DNA from: Zea mays
Lineage: Eukaryota; Streptophyta; Magnoliopsida; Poales; Poaceae
Assembly (NCBI RefSeq): GCF_902167145.1
Contig: NC_050096.1
Location: 83,200,683-83,264,682, forward strand
DNA: 64,000 bases
Direction of reading: 5' to 3'
Shown: one piece after another, positions 20,835 through 31,989 of the stretch
How positions within the stretch are numbered: position 1 is the stretch's first letter
Layout: each line of letters opens with the position of its first letter
The notes under the pieces: model-generated
The model's database searches: none
Seen by the model: only the letters and a program-made list of their open reading frames with translations
Told to the model about the DNA's origin: nothing
Program-made: the position numbers and the translations under genes

Positions 20835-22093
20835 TGAAAGGGAAATGTGCCCTTGGGCCATTTCTAAGTTTTTTTGGTGATTGAGTGCAAACACAAAGTG
20901 CTTAAATGTGAATCTATGCCCATGGATGGACAAGTTGCAAATCACAAGTAAAGGTATGTTTCTAAGCCTTAGTACATTGGTTTTGTGTACTAATATCTTG
21001 TCTAAGTGTTAGAAACAGGAAGAAGAAAGGAAAGAAGTGGGGAGTGGCTGTGTACAGCCAAAGGCTGCTTCAGGTTGGGGCACCGGACTGTCCGGTGTGC
21101 ACCGGACAGTGTCCGGTGCGCCAGACCAGCGTGGAGCAAACCAGCCGCTCTCGGGTTTTTCTCCGGCGACTTCGGCTAAAATTCACCGGACTGTCCGGTG
21201 TGCACCGGACTGTCCGGTGAGCCAACGGTCGGCCGGGCCAACGGTCGGCCGCGAGATCGGCGCGCGACACGTGGCCGAGCCAACGGTCGGAAAGGTACAC
21301 CGGACTGTCCGGTGTGCACCGGACATGTCCGGTGCGCCAACTGTGTGCAGATCTGCAACGGTCGGCAACGGTCGGCTTCACTGTTTATGGAAATAAATCG
21401 GGCACCGGACAGTGTCCGGTGTGCACCGGACTGTCCGGTGCGCCCGACGACAGAAGGCAAGGATAGCCTTCCAGATGTGTTCTCAACGGCTCCTAGCTGC
21501 CTTGGGGCTATAAAAGGGACCCCTAGGCGCATGGAGGAGTATACCAAGCATTCCTTAAGCACTCTTGATCACTCACACATCAATCTCGCGCACTTGTTCG
21601 ACATTCTAGTGATTTGAGCTCCGTTCTAGTGTGCTAGTCTTTTGAGCTCAAGTCTGGGTCTTGTGTGTGCGTATTCGCTGTGATCTTTGTGTCGTGTGTG
21701 AGTTGCTAATCCCTCCCTTGCTCTGTGATTCTCTGTGAACATCTTTTGTAAGGGCGAGAGGCTCCAAGTTGTGGAGATTCCTCGCAAACGAGATTGAGAA
21801 AAGAAAAGCAAGAACACCGTGGTATTCAAGTTGATCATTGGATCACTTGAGAGGAGTTGAGTGCAACTCTCGTCCGTTGGGACGCCACAACGTGGAGTAG
21901 GCAAGTTTTTGTACTTGGCCGAACCACGGGATAACCACTGTGTCATCTCTGTGATTGGATTCTTGTGGTTATTGTGTTTTGACTCCTCTCTAGCCACTTG
22001 GCATAAACTGTGCTAACGCCTAATCAAGTTTTGTGGCTATAAGTTTAAGTTTTTACAGGATCACCTATTCACCCCCCCCTCTAGGTGCTCTCA
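20835..22093 (+). repeat. 5' LTR of Opie/Ji copy A
   Basis: TGAAAGGG...GCTCTCA, 1,259 bp. Holds eight palindromes of the form CACCGGAC-spacer-GTCCGGTG between 21081 and 21440, the known Sirevirus LTR signature. TATAAAAG at 21509-21516 marks the promoter. Confidence 0.93.
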
Positions 22094-22095
22094 AT

Positions 22096-22107
22096 TGGTA
22101 TCAGAAC
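22096..22107 (+). other. Primer binding site of copy A
   Basis: TGGTATCAGAAC, initiator tRNA-Met type, two bases after the LTR. Confidence 0.8.
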
Positions 22108-22143
22108 CGTTCTCTTCAAGAAAGGGACTAACCGCCCGAAGAG

Positions 22144-24528
22144 ATGGATCCTAAGGGGAAGGGAATTGTGATCAACGACAAGGAGAAGAAGTCCTTCGTC
22201 AACGAGCCAAGGGATGACAAGTCCAACGACTCGGGCTCGGGCCACAGGCGCAAAGATGGGAAGAAGAAGAAGACAAGGCGCATCAAGGAGATCGTCTACT
22301 ACGACAGCGACGAATCCTCTTCTTCCCAAAAGGACGACGACCACGACAAACAAAGGAAACCAGTTAATTCTAACTTTTCTTTTGACTACTCTCGTATTCC
22401 GCAAAGTTCAAATTCACATTTGCTTTCCATTCCACTCGGCAAGCCCCCACACTTTGATGGGGAGGACTACGGATTTTGGAGCCACAAAATGCGTAGTCAC
22501 CTATTCTCTCTCCATCCTAGCATATGGGAGATTGTAGATAGTGGAATGCACTTTAATAGTTCGGATAGTCCTATATTCATTAATGAGCAAATCCATAAGA
22601 ATGCACAAGCTACTACTGTTCTTCTAGCCTCATTGTGCAGGGATGAATATAATAAAGTGAGTGGCTTGGATAACGCCAAGCAAATCTGGGATACCCTCAA
22701 GATCTCTCATGAGGGAAATGACGCTACCTTGCTCACCAAAATGGAGTTGGTGGAGGGCGAGCTTGGACGGTTCGCGATGATAAGGGGCGAGGAGCCAACT
22801 CAGACATACAACCGGCTCAAGACCCTTATCAACAAAATAAGGAGCTACGGAAGCACGCGATGGACGGATCACGACGTCGTCCGCCTAATGCTAAGGTCAT
22901 TTACCGTTCTTGATCCTCACTTGGTGAACAATATTCGTGAAAATCCTAGGTACATCAAGATGTCGCCCGAAGAAATTCTTGGAAAATTTGTGAGTGGGCG
23001 AATGATGATCAAGGAGGCAAGGTACGTGGACGACGCGTTGAATGGTCCAATCCATGAGCCTCAACCCATTGCTCTCAAGGCAACAAGAAGCAAGGAAGCG
23101 CTACCCAGCAAGGTGGCGCAAATTGAGGCGGCCGGTCTTAATGATGAAGACATGGCCCTCATCATCAAAAGATTCAAGACGGTGCTAAAGAGTCGCAATG
23201 GACAGCCGAGCAAGACTAAGACCAAGGGAAAGCGATCATGCTTCAAATGCGGTAAGCTTGGTCATTTTATTGCTAACTGTCCGGATAATGAAAGTGACCA
23301 GGAAAAGGGGAACAAAAGAGAGAAGAAGAAGCACTACAAGAAGGCCAAGGGCGAAGCGCATATCGGAAAGGAGTGGGATTCGAACTGCTCCTCCTCCGAC
23401 TCCGACAATGAAGGACTCGCCGCCACCGCCTTCAACAAGTCATCTCTCTTCCCCAACGAGCGTCATACTTGCCTTATGGCAAGGGAAAAGAAGGTAAGTA
23501 CTCAAGATACCACTTATGCTTCTTCTAGTGATGATGAATCTAGTGATGAAGATGAAGTAGATTATTCATGTTTATTCAAGGGCTTAGATAGATCTAAGAT
23601 AGACAAAATTAATGAATTAATTGATGCCTTGAATGAAAAGAATATACTTTTAGAAAAGCAAGAGGATTTGTTGTATGAAGAACATGATAAGTTTGTAGAG
23701 GCTCAAAAATCCCTTGCATTAGAAATTAAGAGGAATGAAATGCTTGCTTGTGAAGTGTCATCATGCCATGATTCTATTTCTAACTTAAAGAGCATAAACG
23801 ATGATTTAAATGCTAAACTAGTAGAAGCAAATAAATCCAACTCTTGTGTTGAATATGTTGAAGTTTGCACTAGGTGTAAGGATATTGATATTAATGCTTG
23901 TAGCGAACACTTAGTTTCAATTTCAAAACTAAATGATGAAGTGGCTAGTCTTAATGCTCAACTTAAGACTAGCAAAAGTGATTTTGAAAAACTAAAATTT
24001 GCTAGGGATGCCTACACGGTTGGTAGACACCCCTCAATTAAGGATGGACTTGGCTTCAAGAGGGAAGTCAAGAACTTAACAAGCCATAAGGCTCCCATTC
24101 CCGCCAAGGAAAAAGGGAAGGCCCCTATGGCTACTAGTGCTAAAAGGAACCATGCCTTTTTGTATCATGATAGAAGACAAACTAGAAATGTAAATAGAAG
24201 TTATGATGCTTTTGATTCATATGTTTATGATTCTCATGCCATGTTTGCTCCTAGTTCTTCTTATGTGTATGATAGAAATGTTACTAGGAGAAATGTTGTT
24301 CCTAAAAGAAATGTTGCAAATGTTCATAGAAAAGTAGTGAATGAACCCTCTACAATTTATTGTGCTTTGAATGCTTCCTTTGCTATTTGTAGAAAGGATA
24401 AGAAAATTGTTGCTAGGAAGTTAGGGGCAAGATGCAAGGGAGACAAAACTTGCATTTGGGTCCCTAAGAATATTTGTGCTAACCTTGTAGGACCCAACAT
24501 GAGTTGGGTACCTAAGTCCCAAACCTAA
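22144..24528 (+). CDS. gag: gag of Opie/Ji copy A
   Basis: 794 aa, intact, starting 50 bp after the LTR. A lysine/serine-rich N-terminus precedes the UBN2-type capsid region (about residues 100-300). A CX2CX4HX4C zinc knuckle sits at 366-379 ([14 protein letters not shown]), followed by a long charged, coiled-coil-prone region (about 460-620). It forms the cytoplasmic virus-like particle that packages element RNA. It ends TAA at 24526-24528; pol lies in the +1 frame, which is open only from 24503, giving a 26-base overlap. The nearly identical gag in copy B (796 aa) supports the start and end. Confidence 0.92.
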   Translation: MDPKGKGIVINDKEKKSFVNEPRDDKSNDSGSGHRRKDGKKKKTRRIKEIVYYDSDESSSSQKDDDHDKQRKPVNSNFSFDYSRIPQSSNSHLLSIPLGKPPHFDGEDYGFWSHKMRSHLFSLHPSIWEIVDSGMHFNSSDSPIFINEQIHKNAQATTVLLASLCRDEYNKVSGLDNAKQIWDTLKISHEGNDATLLTKMELVEGELGRFAMIRGEEPTQTYNRLKTLINKIRSYGSTRWTDHDVVRLMLRSFTVLDPHLVNNIRENPRYIKMSPEEILGKFVSGRMMIKEARYVDDALNGPIHEPQPIALKATRSKEALPSKVAQIEAAGLNDEDMALIIKRFKTVLKSRNGQPSKTKTKGKRSCFKCGKLGHFIANCPDNESDQEKGNKREKKKHYKKAKGEAHIGKEWDSNCSSSDSDNEGLAATAFNKSSLFPNERHTCLMAREKKVSTQDTTYASSSDDESSDEDEVDYSCLFKGLDRSKIDKINELIDALNEKNILLEKQEDLLYEEHDKFVEAQKSLALEIKRNEMLACEVSSCHDSISNLKSINDDLNAKLVEANKSNSCVEYVEVCTRCKDIDINACSEHLVSISKLNDEVASLNAQLKTSKSDFEKLKFARDAYTVGRHPSIKDGLGFKREVKNLTSHKAPIPAKEKGKAPMATSAKRNHAFLYHDRRQTRNVNRSYDAFDSYVYDSHAMFAPSSSYVYDRNVTRRNVVPKRNVANVHRKVVNEPSTIYCALNASFAICRKDKKIVARKLGARCKGDKTCIWVPKNICANLVGPNMSWVPKSQT

Positions 24529-27500
24529 ATTTGCCTTGCAGGTTTATGCATCCGGGGGTTCAAGCTGGATTATTGACAGCGGATGCACAAACCATATGAC
24601 GGGGGAGAAGAAGATGTTCACCTCCTACGTCAAGAATAAGGATTCCCAAGATTCAATTATTTTCGGTGATGGGAATCAAGGCAAGGTAAAAGGGTTAGGT
24701 AAAATTGCAATATCAAATGAGCACTCAATTTCTAATGTGTTTTTAGTAGAGTCTCTAGGATATAATTTACTATCTGTTAGTCAATTATGCAATATGGGAT
24801 ATAACTGTCTATTTACTAATGTAGATGTGTCTGTCTTTAGAAGAAGTGATGGTTCACTAGCTTTTAAGGGTGTATTAGCCGGCAAACTGTACTTAGTTGA
24901 TTTTGCAAAAGAAGAAGCCGGTCTAGATGCATGCTTAATAGCTAAGACTAGCATGGGCTGGCTGTGGCATCGCCGCTTAGCACATGTGGGGATGAAGAAC
25001 CTTCACAAACTTCTAAAGGGAGAACACGTGATAGGTTTAACTAACGTTCAATTCGAAAAAGATAGACCTTGTGCAGCTTGTCAAGCAGGTAAACAAGTAG
25101 GAGGAGCACATCACAGCAAGAATGTGATGACCACTTCAAGACCCTTGGAGCTGCTGCATATGGACCTCTTCGGACCCGTCGCCTATCTGAGCATAGGAGG
25201 AAGTAAGTATGGTCTAGTTATTGTTGATGACTTTTCCCGCTTCACTTGGGTGTTCTTTTTGCAGGATAAGTCTGAAACCCAAGGGACCCTCAAGCGCTTC
25301 CTAAGGAGAGCTCAAAATGAGTTTGAGCTCAAGGTGAAGAAGATAAGGAGCAACAACGGGTCCGAGTTCAAGAACCTTCAAGTGGAGGAGTTCCTTGAGG
25401 AGGAAGGGATCAAGCACGAGTTCTCCGCTCCCTACACACCACAGCAAAATGGTGTGGTAGAGAGGAAGAACAGGACGCTAATCGACATGGCGAGGACTAT
25501 GCTTGGAGAGTTCAAGACCCCCGAGTGCTTTTGGACGGAAGCCGTGAACACGGCTTGCCACGCCATCAACAGGGTCTACCTTCATCGCCTCCTCAAGAAG
25601 ACGTCGTATGAGCTACTAACCGGTAACAAACCCAATGTATCGTACTTTCGTGTATTTGGGAGCAAGTGCTACATTCTAGTGAAGAAGGGTAGAAATTCTA
25701 AATTTGCTCCCAAAGCTGTAGAAGGGTTTTTATTAGGTTATGACTCAAATACAAAGGCGTATAGAGTCTTCAACAAATCATCGGGTTTGATTGAAGTCTC
25801 TAGCGATGTTGTATTTGATGAGACTAATGGCTCTCCAAGAGAGCAAGTTATTGATTGTGATGATGTAGATGAAGAAGATGTTCCGACGGCCGCTATACGA
25901 ACTATGGCGATTGGAGAAGTGCGGCCACAGGAACAAGATGAGCAAGATCAACCCTCTTCCTCAATTATGGTGCATCCCCCGACTCAAGACGATGAACAGG
26001 TTCATCAAAAGGAGGCGTGTGATCAAGGGGGAGCACAAGATGATCACGTGATGGAGGAAGAAGCGCAACCGGCACCTCCAACCCAAGTTCGAGCGACGAT
26101 CCAAAGGGATCATCCCGTCGACCAAATTCTGGGTGACATTAGCAAGGGAGTAACTACTCGGTCTCGATTAGTTAATTTTTGTGAACATTACTCTTTTGTC
26201 TCTTCTATTGAGCCTTTCAGGGTAGAGGAGGCCTTGCTAGATCCGGACTGGGTGCTGGCCATGCAGGAGGAACTCAACAATTTCAAGCGCAATGAAGTTT
26301 GGACACTGGTGCCACGTCCGAAGCAAAATGTTGTGGGAACCAAGTGGGTGTTCCGCAACAAACAGGACGAGCACGGGGTGGTGACGAGAAACAAGGCTCG
26401 ACTTGTGGCAAAAGGTTATGCCCAAGTCGCAGGTTTGGATTTCGAGGAGACTTTTGCTCCTGTGGCTAGGCTAGAGTCAATTCGAATCTTGCTAGCATAT
26501 GCCGCTCACCATTCTTTCAGGTTGTACCAAATGGATGTGAAGAGCGCTTTTCTCAACGGGCCGATCAAGGAGGAGGTGTACGTAGAGCAACCCCCTGGCT
26601 TCGAGGATGATCGGTTCCCCGACCATGTGTGTAAGCTCTCTAAGGCGCTCTATGGACTTAAGCAAGCCCCAAGAGCATGGTATGAATGCCTTAGAGATTT
26701 CTTAGTTGCTAATGCTTTCAAGGTTGGGAAAGCCGATCCAACTCTTTTTACTAAGACTTGTAACGGTGATTTGTTTGTATGCCAAATTTATGTCGATGAC
26801 ATAATATTTGGTTCTACTAACCAAAAGTCTTGTGAAGAGTTTAGCAGGGTGATGACGCAAAAATTCGAGATGTCGATGATGGGCGAGTTGAACTACTTCC
26901 TTGGGTTCCAAGTGAAGCAACTCAAGGACGGCACCTTTATCTCCCAAACGAAGTACACGCAAGACTTGCTAAAGCGGTTTGGGATGAAGGACGCCAAGCC
27001 CGCAAAGACGCCGATGGGAACCGACGGACACACAGACCTCAACAAAGGAGGTAAGTCCGTTGATCAAAAAGCATACCGGTCCATGATAGGTTCCTTGCTT
27101 TACTTATGTGCTAGTAGACCGGATATTATGCTTAGCGTATGCATGTGTGCTAGATTTCAATCCGATCCTAAGGAGTGTCACTTAGTGGCGGTGAAGCGAA
27201 TTCTTAGATATTTGGTTGCTACGCCTTGCTTCGGGCTCTGGTATCCAAAGGGGTCTACCTTTGACTTAGTTGGATACTCAGACTCCGACTATGCTGGATG
27301 TAAGGTCGATAGGAAGAGTACATCGGGGACGTGCCAATTCTTAGGAAGGTCCCTGGTGTCATGGAACTCTAAGAAACAAACCTCCGTTGCCCTATCCACC
27401 GCTGAGGCCGAGTACGTTGCCGCAGGTCAGTGTTGCGCGCAACTACTTTGGATGAGGCAAACCCTCCGGGACTTTGGCTACAATCTGAGCAAAGTCCCAC

Positions 27501-27742
27501 TCCTATGTGATAATGAGAGTGCTATCCGCATGGCGGAAAATCCTGTTGAGCACAGCCGCACAAAGCACATAGACATCCGGCATCACTTTTTGAGAGACCA
27601 CCAGCAAAAGGGGGATATCGAAGTGTTTCATGTTAGCACCGAGAACCAGCTAGCCGATATCTTTACCAAGCCTCTAGATGAGAAGACCTTTTGCAGGCTG
27701 CGTAGTGAGCTAAATGTCTTAGATTCGCGGAACTTGGATTGA
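24503..27742 (+). CDS. pol: pol of Opie/Ji copy A (protease, integrase, RT, RNase H)
   Basis: Open without interruption from 24503 to 27742. There is no ATG near its start, so expression needs a +1 frameshift or another bypass; residues below count from TTG 24536 (1,068 aa). Domains run in Copia order: protease with DSG (Asp14), pre-integrase zinc region, integrase core, RT with YVDD (752-755), and RNase H with CDNESAI near the C-terminus. In the integrase DDE triad Asp210 and Glu309 are present, but the middle position is Asn273 (AAC, 25352-25354), where copies B and C have Asp (RSDNGSEF). The Asn273-Glu309 spacing is the canonical 35 residues. The integrase is therefore predicted to be inactive although the reading frame is intact. 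Confidence 0.9.
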   Translation, partial: VGYLSPKPKFALQVYASGGSSWIIDSGCTNHMTGEKKMFTSYVKNKDSQDSIIFGDGNQGKVKGLGKIAISNEHSISNVFLVESLGYNLLSVSQLCNMGYNCLFTNVDVSVFRRSDGSLAFKGVLAGKLYLVDFAKEEAGLDACLIAKTSMGWLWHRRLAHVGMKNLHKLLKGEHVIGLTNVQFEKDRPCAACQAGKQVGGAHHSKNVMTTSRPLELLHMDLFGPVAYLSIGGSKYGLVIVDDFSRFTWVFFLQDKSETQGTLKRFLRRAQNEFELKVKKIRSNNGSEFKNLQVEEFLEEEGIKHEFSAPYTPQQNGVVERKNRTLIDMARTMLGEFKTPECFWTEAVNTACHAINRVYLHRLLKKTSYELLTGNKPNVSYFRVFGSKCYILVKKGRNSKFAPKAVEGFLLGYDSNTKAYRVFNKSSGLIEVSSDVVFDETNGSPREQVIDCDDVDEEDVPTAAIRTMAIGEVRPQEQDEQDQPSSSIMVHPPTQDDEQVHQKEACDQGGAQDDHVMEEEAQPAPPTQVRATIQRDHPVDQILGDISKGVTTRSRLVNFCEHYSFVSSIEPFRVEEALLDPDWVLAMQEELNNFKRNEVWTLVPRPKQNVVGTKWVFRNKQDEHGVVTRNKARLVAKGYAQVAGLDFEETFAPVARLESIRILLAYAAHHSFRLYQMDVKSAFLNGPIKEEVYVEQPPGFEDDRFPDHVCKLSKALYGLKQAPRAWYECLRDFLVANAFKVGKADPTLFTKTCNGDLFVCQIYVDDIIFGSTNQKSCEEFSRVMTQKFEMSMMGELNYFLGFQVKQLKDGTFISQTKYTQDLLKRFGMKDAKPAKTPMGTDGHTDLNKGGKSVDQKAYRSMIGSLLYLCASRPDIMLSVCMCARFQSDPKECHLVAVKRILRYLVATPCFGLWYPKGSTFDLVGYSDSDYAGCKVDRKSTSGTCQFLGRSLVSWNSKKQTSVALSTAEAEYVAAGQCCAQLLWMRQTLRDFGYNLSKVPLLCDNESAIRMAENPVEHSRTKHIDIRHHFLRDHQQKGDIEVFHVSTENQLADIFTKPLDEKTFCRLRSELNVLDSRNLD

Positions 27743-28548
27743 ATTGTAGCATACATGTGTTTATGCTTTTGATCATGTTCATTCTGCATTTTGTTGCTTA
27801 TTGTGGTGCTCAAGTTGTACAAACACTCCCTGGATCTCACAAGTCCGTTGCAAAGTGATGCACATGTTTAGGGGGAGATGTGTTACAACTTGATCCTTTG
27901 AGACTAACCATATGCTTGAGTTTGCTTGATTTAGTCTCGAAGGAGAATTGAAAGGGAAAAGGTGGACTTGGACCATGAAAGACTTCCACTGCACTCCGAT
28001 GAGAGGGTAATTTATTCCAAGTCCATCTCATGACCTCTTATTGCCATTTGCTCTTAATTGAAGATTTTGGTGAGGCAATGGGGTTAAAGGGCCAAGATTG
28101 ATCCCGTTTTGGTGCTTGATGCCAAAGGGGGAGAAAATAAAGGCCAAAGTAATAAATGGATCAGCTACCACTTGAGAGATTTTGAAAATAGTAGAATAGA
28201 GTTTTTGTGAGTCTTTGTTTTGTCAAAAGCTTTTATTGTCTCTTATTGTCTCAATTGTCAAAAGTTGACTTCTTGTGGGGAGAAGTGATGATTATGGGAA
28301 ATAGGGGGAGTTTTTGAAATCCTTGATCAATCTCTTTTGAAATGACTCTCTTTATGCCTCAACATGTGTGTTTGACATAGAAATAGAGATGTGAGTTTGA
28401 TTTGCAAAAACAAACCAAGTGGTGGCAAAGGATGATCCATATATGCCAAAAATGAGTCAAAATAGATTTGTGTTCTATTTGAAGTGATTTTGCACTTGTT
28501 CTATTTGCTTTATGTTGTGTTGGCATAAATCACCAAAAAGGGGGAGAT
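27743..28548 (+). other. 3' untranslated region and polypurine tract of copy A
   Basis: About 0.8 kb of non-coding sequence with several G-rich purine tracts (for example TTAGGGGGAGATG near 27870 and AAATAGGGGGAG near 28300). It ends in the polypurine tract AAAAAGGGGGAGAT (28535-28548) that abuts the 3' LTR. Multiple polypurine tracts are usual in Sireviruses. Confidence 0.8.
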
Positions 28549-29807
28549 TGAAAGGGAAATGTGCCCTTGGGCCATTTCTAAGTTTTTTTGGTGATTGAGT
28601 GCAAACACAAAGTGCTTAAATGTGAATCTATGCCCATGGATGGACAAGTTGCAAATCACAAGTAAAGGTATGTTTCTAAGCCTTAGTACATTGGTTTTGT
28701 GTACTAATATCTTGTCTAAGTGTTAGAAACAGGAAGAAGAAAGGAAAGAAGTGGGGAGTGGCTGTGTACAGCCAAAGGCTGCTTCAGGTTGGGGCACCGG
28801 ACTGTCCGGTGTGCACCGGACAGTGTCCGGTGCGCCAGACCAGCGTGGAGCAAACCAGCCGCTCTCGGGTTTTTCTCCGGCGACTTCGGCTAAAATTCAC
28901 CGGACTGTCCGGTGTGCACCGGACTGTCCGGTGAGCCAACGGTCGGCCGGGCCAACGGTCGGCTGCGAGATCGGCGCGCGACACGTGGCCGAGCCAACGG
29001 TCGGAAAGGTACACCGGACTGTCCGGTGTGCACCGGACATGTCCGGTGCGCCAACTGTGCGCAGATCTGCAACGGTCGGCAACGGTCGGCTTCGCTGTTT
29101 ATGGAAATAAATCGGGCACCGGACAGTGTCCGGTGTGCACCGGACTGTCCGGTGCGCCCGACGACAGAAGGCAAGGATAGCCTTCCAGATGTGTTCTCAA
29201 CGGCTCCTAGCTGCCTTGGGGCTATAAAAGGGACCCCTAGGCGCATGGAGGAGTATACCAAGCATTCCTTAAGCACTCTTGATCACTCACACATCAATCT
29301 CGCGCACTTGTTCGACATTCTAGTGATTTGAGCTCCGTTCTAGTGTGCTAGTCTTTTGAGCTCAAGTCTGGGTCTTGTGTGTGCGTATTCGCTGTGATCT
29401 TTGTGTCGTGTGTGAGTTGCTAATCCCTCCCTTGCTCTGTGATTCTCTGTGAACATCTTTTGTAAGGGCGAGAGGCTCCAAGTTGTGGAGATTCCTCGCA
29501 AACGGGATTGAGAAAAGAAAAGCAAGAACACCGTGGTATTCAAGTTGATCATTGGATCACTTGAGAGGAGTTGAGTGCAACTCTCGTCCGTTGGGACGCC
29601 ACAACGTGGAGTAGGCAAGTTTTTGTACTTGGCCGAACCACGGGATAACCACTGTGTCATCTCTGTGATTGGATTCTTGTGGTTATTGTGTTTTGACTCC
29701 TCTCTAGCCACTTGGCATAAACTGTGCTAACGCCTAATCAAGTTTTGTGGCTATAAGTTTAAGTTTTTACAGGATCACCTATTCACCCCCCCCTCTAGGT
29801 GCTCTCA
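28549..29807 (+). repeat. 3' LTR of Opie/Ji copy A
   Basis: 1,259 bp, aligned to the 5' LTR without gaps at a constant offset of 7,714. Differences noted in the 28966, 29059, 29093 and 29506 neighbourhoods. Confidence 0.93.
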
Positions 29808-29812
29808 TGCCT
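29808..29812. repeat. Target-site duplication of copy A, right copy
   Basis: TGCCT. TGCC is outer Gypsy sequence; the final T is base 1 of the Grande-like LTR. Confidence 0.9.
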
Positions 29813-30443
29813 GTCGGTGTTTTGGGTCCGACCGCACACCCGGGGTTGCCCCTCAAGGTGTTTTAGGAGTAGGACGGTATCGCCGACTGTAGCTAAATGG
29901 TTCGTGCCAGATGCACGAGGAATAATAGACAGTGTTTACAGGTTCGGGCCGCTTTGAGATGCGTAACACCCTACGTCCTGGCGAGTGTGCTTTATGTAAC
30001 GGGTTACAAGGTAGCTCTTTGAAGTTAGAGCGTAGAGAGATGGGGTGGATGGCTGAGTAATAATGGGATCGATCGTTCTGAAGGGGTGCCCCCTAGGCCT
30101 TATATATTCGACCGTGAGGCAATACATGTGGATATGATAACAATGTTCACCTAAAAGATAGTGAACCGTTTTAGTCTATCTTCCTATGATTCTGCCGACT
30201 TATCCTCGCCTGGTTCCGTCGTACGGGGCTCCAGCGCGGGAAAGTCGGATCTTCTGTTGCGATCGCTTGCTCAACGCTGTGGGGCCGTCCGGGTTTGCAC
30301 CAACCTAGCCTTATGTCGATCTGCTTCACTGGTCGTTCCTCCCCAGGCCCATGAAGGAGTGACCTTACGATTTATTGGGCTCTTGGTCCTTTCGTGAGGT
30401 CTTTTATCCTTCCAGTGGACCCGGGGGATATCTGTCCCCCACA
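29812..30443 (-). repeat. 3' LTR of the Grande-like element
   Basis: 632 bp, gapless match to 52740-53371. On the minus strand it starts TGTGGGGGACAG and ends CACCGACA. A minus-strand TATA-like TATATAAGG lies at about 30099-30106. Confidence 0.9.
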
Positions 30444-30925
30444 AGCCCCCGATCTTCGGGCTGATTTTGAGATAATCAGCCCAAAGATCCTAGGTCCATC
30501 TTGCGGTCTTTGTTTATGATAAGAAATGCTTTCCAAGCAGTCTGGTAAAAATGATTTTTTACTGTCTCCTTCTGCTTTGATCACTCGTAAACTAGAGCCT
30601 TGTTTCATGCTTGTGCCTTAGAGGTCGACATTTCATATTGTAGGACCCTGAACTTCATTGGGGGTGCACCCAATGGGTGTAGCCCCTGAGCTTCGAGTGG
30701 ATTTTGGAAAATAATCCACTCGAAGGTCTTCATCAGAAATTATTTTTATTTTCCACTTGCACTTTGGTTGGGGGTCAATCTTTCCTTCAATCTTTCCTTA
30801 GAAGTTGGTGTTGTCTTCTCTTGAAATGGTGATTCATTGGGTGCACCGAAGGTGCACCCAATGGGTGTAGCCCCCGAGCTTCGAGTGGATTTTTGAAGAT
30901 AATCCACTCGAAGGTCTTCATTTCA
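30444..30925. repeat. Hairpin cluster next to the Grande-like 3' LTR
   Basis: Four strong inverted repeats: GGGCTGATT/AATCAGCCC (30458-30466, 30474-30482, extended by GATCTT/AAGATC); a 13 bp stem CTTCGAGTGGATT/AATCCACTCGAAG at 30691-30725; the same stem again at 30879-30913; and a 12 bp stem ATTGGGTGCACC/GGTGCACCCAAT with a GAA loop at 30836-30862. Together they form a repeated module just upstream (in element sense) of the 3' LTR. Confidence 0.75.
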
Positions 30926-31533
30926 TGTCTTTTTGCTGAGGGTCATCTTTTCTCTTTTCGAATGCCTTAGAAGTCGGCATTATGTCATCAATATTATGCT
31001 TCAGAGGTCAGCATGTATTTTGTCTTTTGCAGCCGAGTTCGTGATCCGCCCATATCTTGCTAGGTGGAGCAATTTATTTGCTCTGCGACTGATTGGACAT
31101 TTGATGGACGTTCCCTGGCTAGTCTTCACGTCGCTTCTGTCGGTCAGATTTTGTACTTCACCGGCTATATTTGGCTTTCCTTTGATCCTTAATGATATCT
31201 CATTTTTGTCTTGAGGTATTCATTGCATGCTCTGCACGGATGTGATAGTTTTGAAAAATATACTGATAATTTCTGGGCGTCCCCCCCAATGGGTGTGGGC
31301 AAGGGACGGCTTGGTACGCTGAGTGTTTTAGCCGGCTGCTTCTGAGTGGTAATGTGATGTGACGGCGGGTGTAATCATATCGCCCGCGCGGTTGACTGGA
31401 GTCCCAATGGGTGTTGCGTTGCGTGAAACGGCGTCAGCCGCCTGACGTATCTTCAGACGGGTTGAAGTGTGTATCGAATGCTTTGCGACTGTTCAGTGAC
31501 CGTGGTTGGAGGTGAGCGGTTGTCTTCTTCTTC
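30926..31533. other. Grande-like element, non-coding stretch left of the acidic ORF
   Basis: No convincing protein. Contains two more copies of the CCCAATGGGTGT 12-mer (31285 and 31403) and ends at a plus-strand TATA box, so it may act as the upstream region of the antisense transcription unit. Confidence 0.5.
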
Positions 31534-31541
31534 TATAAATA
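31534..31541 (+). promoter_or_regulatory. Plus-strand TATA box inside the Grande-like element
   Basis: TATAAATA, 87 bp before ATG 31621 of the small acidic ORF and antisense to gag-pol. Confidence 0.55.
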
Positions 31542-31620
31542 GTGCCTTTGCCTCTCTGGTTTTTTCACATCTCTTGCTGTTCTCCGCTGCTTGCATTCTT
31601 CCTCTTCTTGCATTTCCACC

Positions 31621-31989
31621 ATGGGCAAGAGCAACAAACGCAAGCGAGAGCTGACTCCTCCATCGGAGGACTTTGGCGACTCGGAGTACTCGGAGGAGGA
31701 GTTCTCCTCTGAGTCCGAGGGGTCTCCAGCTCTCGTCTCTCCCCCAGCATCGTCCGATGACTCGGACGACTCTCAGGGGATTGCCATGGAGGTCTAGACT
31801 TACATCCGGGCCATCGAGCGCTCCGGGCTCGAGGGCTCGGATGGGTCGGAGTACTCCTCGGATGAGGAGGACTCGCCCGAGGAGGACGGCGACGGCGGCG
31901 ATGACGGTGACGGCGGCAGCAGGGGCGGCAACGGCGACGGCAAGGGTGGCAACGGCGGCAGCAGCAGGGGCAGCAACAAGGCCGGTGGC
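31621..31989 (+). pseudogene. Small acidic antisense ORF (one premature stop)
   Basis: ATG 31621 opens a 122-residue frame interrupted only by TAG at 31795-31797 and ending TAG 31987-31989. A basic start (MGKSNKRKRE) is followed by Ser/Glu/Asp-rich sequence (DSEYSEEEFSSES), a second acidic block after the stop, and a Gly/Asn/Ser tail. It is preceded by a TATA box and followed by AT-rich sequence resembling a 3' UTR. No family recognised; composition suggests a disordered, possibly nuclear protein. The coding status is inferred from the clean frame on both sides of the stop. Confidence 0.5.

Larger units (their letters stand above)
20835..29807 (+). mobile_element. Opie/Ji-group Copia (Sirevirus) copy A, complete
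   Basis: An 8,973 bp full-length element with two 1,259 bp LTRs, a perfect 5 bp target duplication (TGCCT), primer site, gag, pol and polypurine tract. I count four LTR differences, all transitions, about 0.32%. At the commonly used grass rate of 1.3e-8 per site per year that implies roughly 0.1 million years. Both ORFs are open, but the integrase has lost a catalytic residue (see pol). Confidence 0.93.

Noticed and set aside
21081..21440. Regularly spaced palindromic repeats resembling a CRISPR array
   Set aside because: They lie inside LTRs, occur in every Opie/Ji LTR of the window, have no unique spacers and match the known Sirevirus palindromes; the DNA is plant nuclear.
21037..21617. 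Open frames of 119 and 139 aa in the LTR, repeated at 28751-29331
   Set aside because: They are produced by stop-free GC-rich palindromes and occur in several frames and strands of non-coding LTR sequence.
24526..24541. TTGCCTTGCAG before pol as a real 3' splice site joining gag to pol
   Set aside because: It resembles an acceptor, but no matching donor that would restore the frame was identified. Left as a possibility only under the gag-pol finding.
30161..30397. 78 aa ORF in the Grande-like LTR, repeated at 53089-53325
   Set aside because: Within LTR sequence and on the strand opposite to element transcription; not conserved as a protein in any way I can see.
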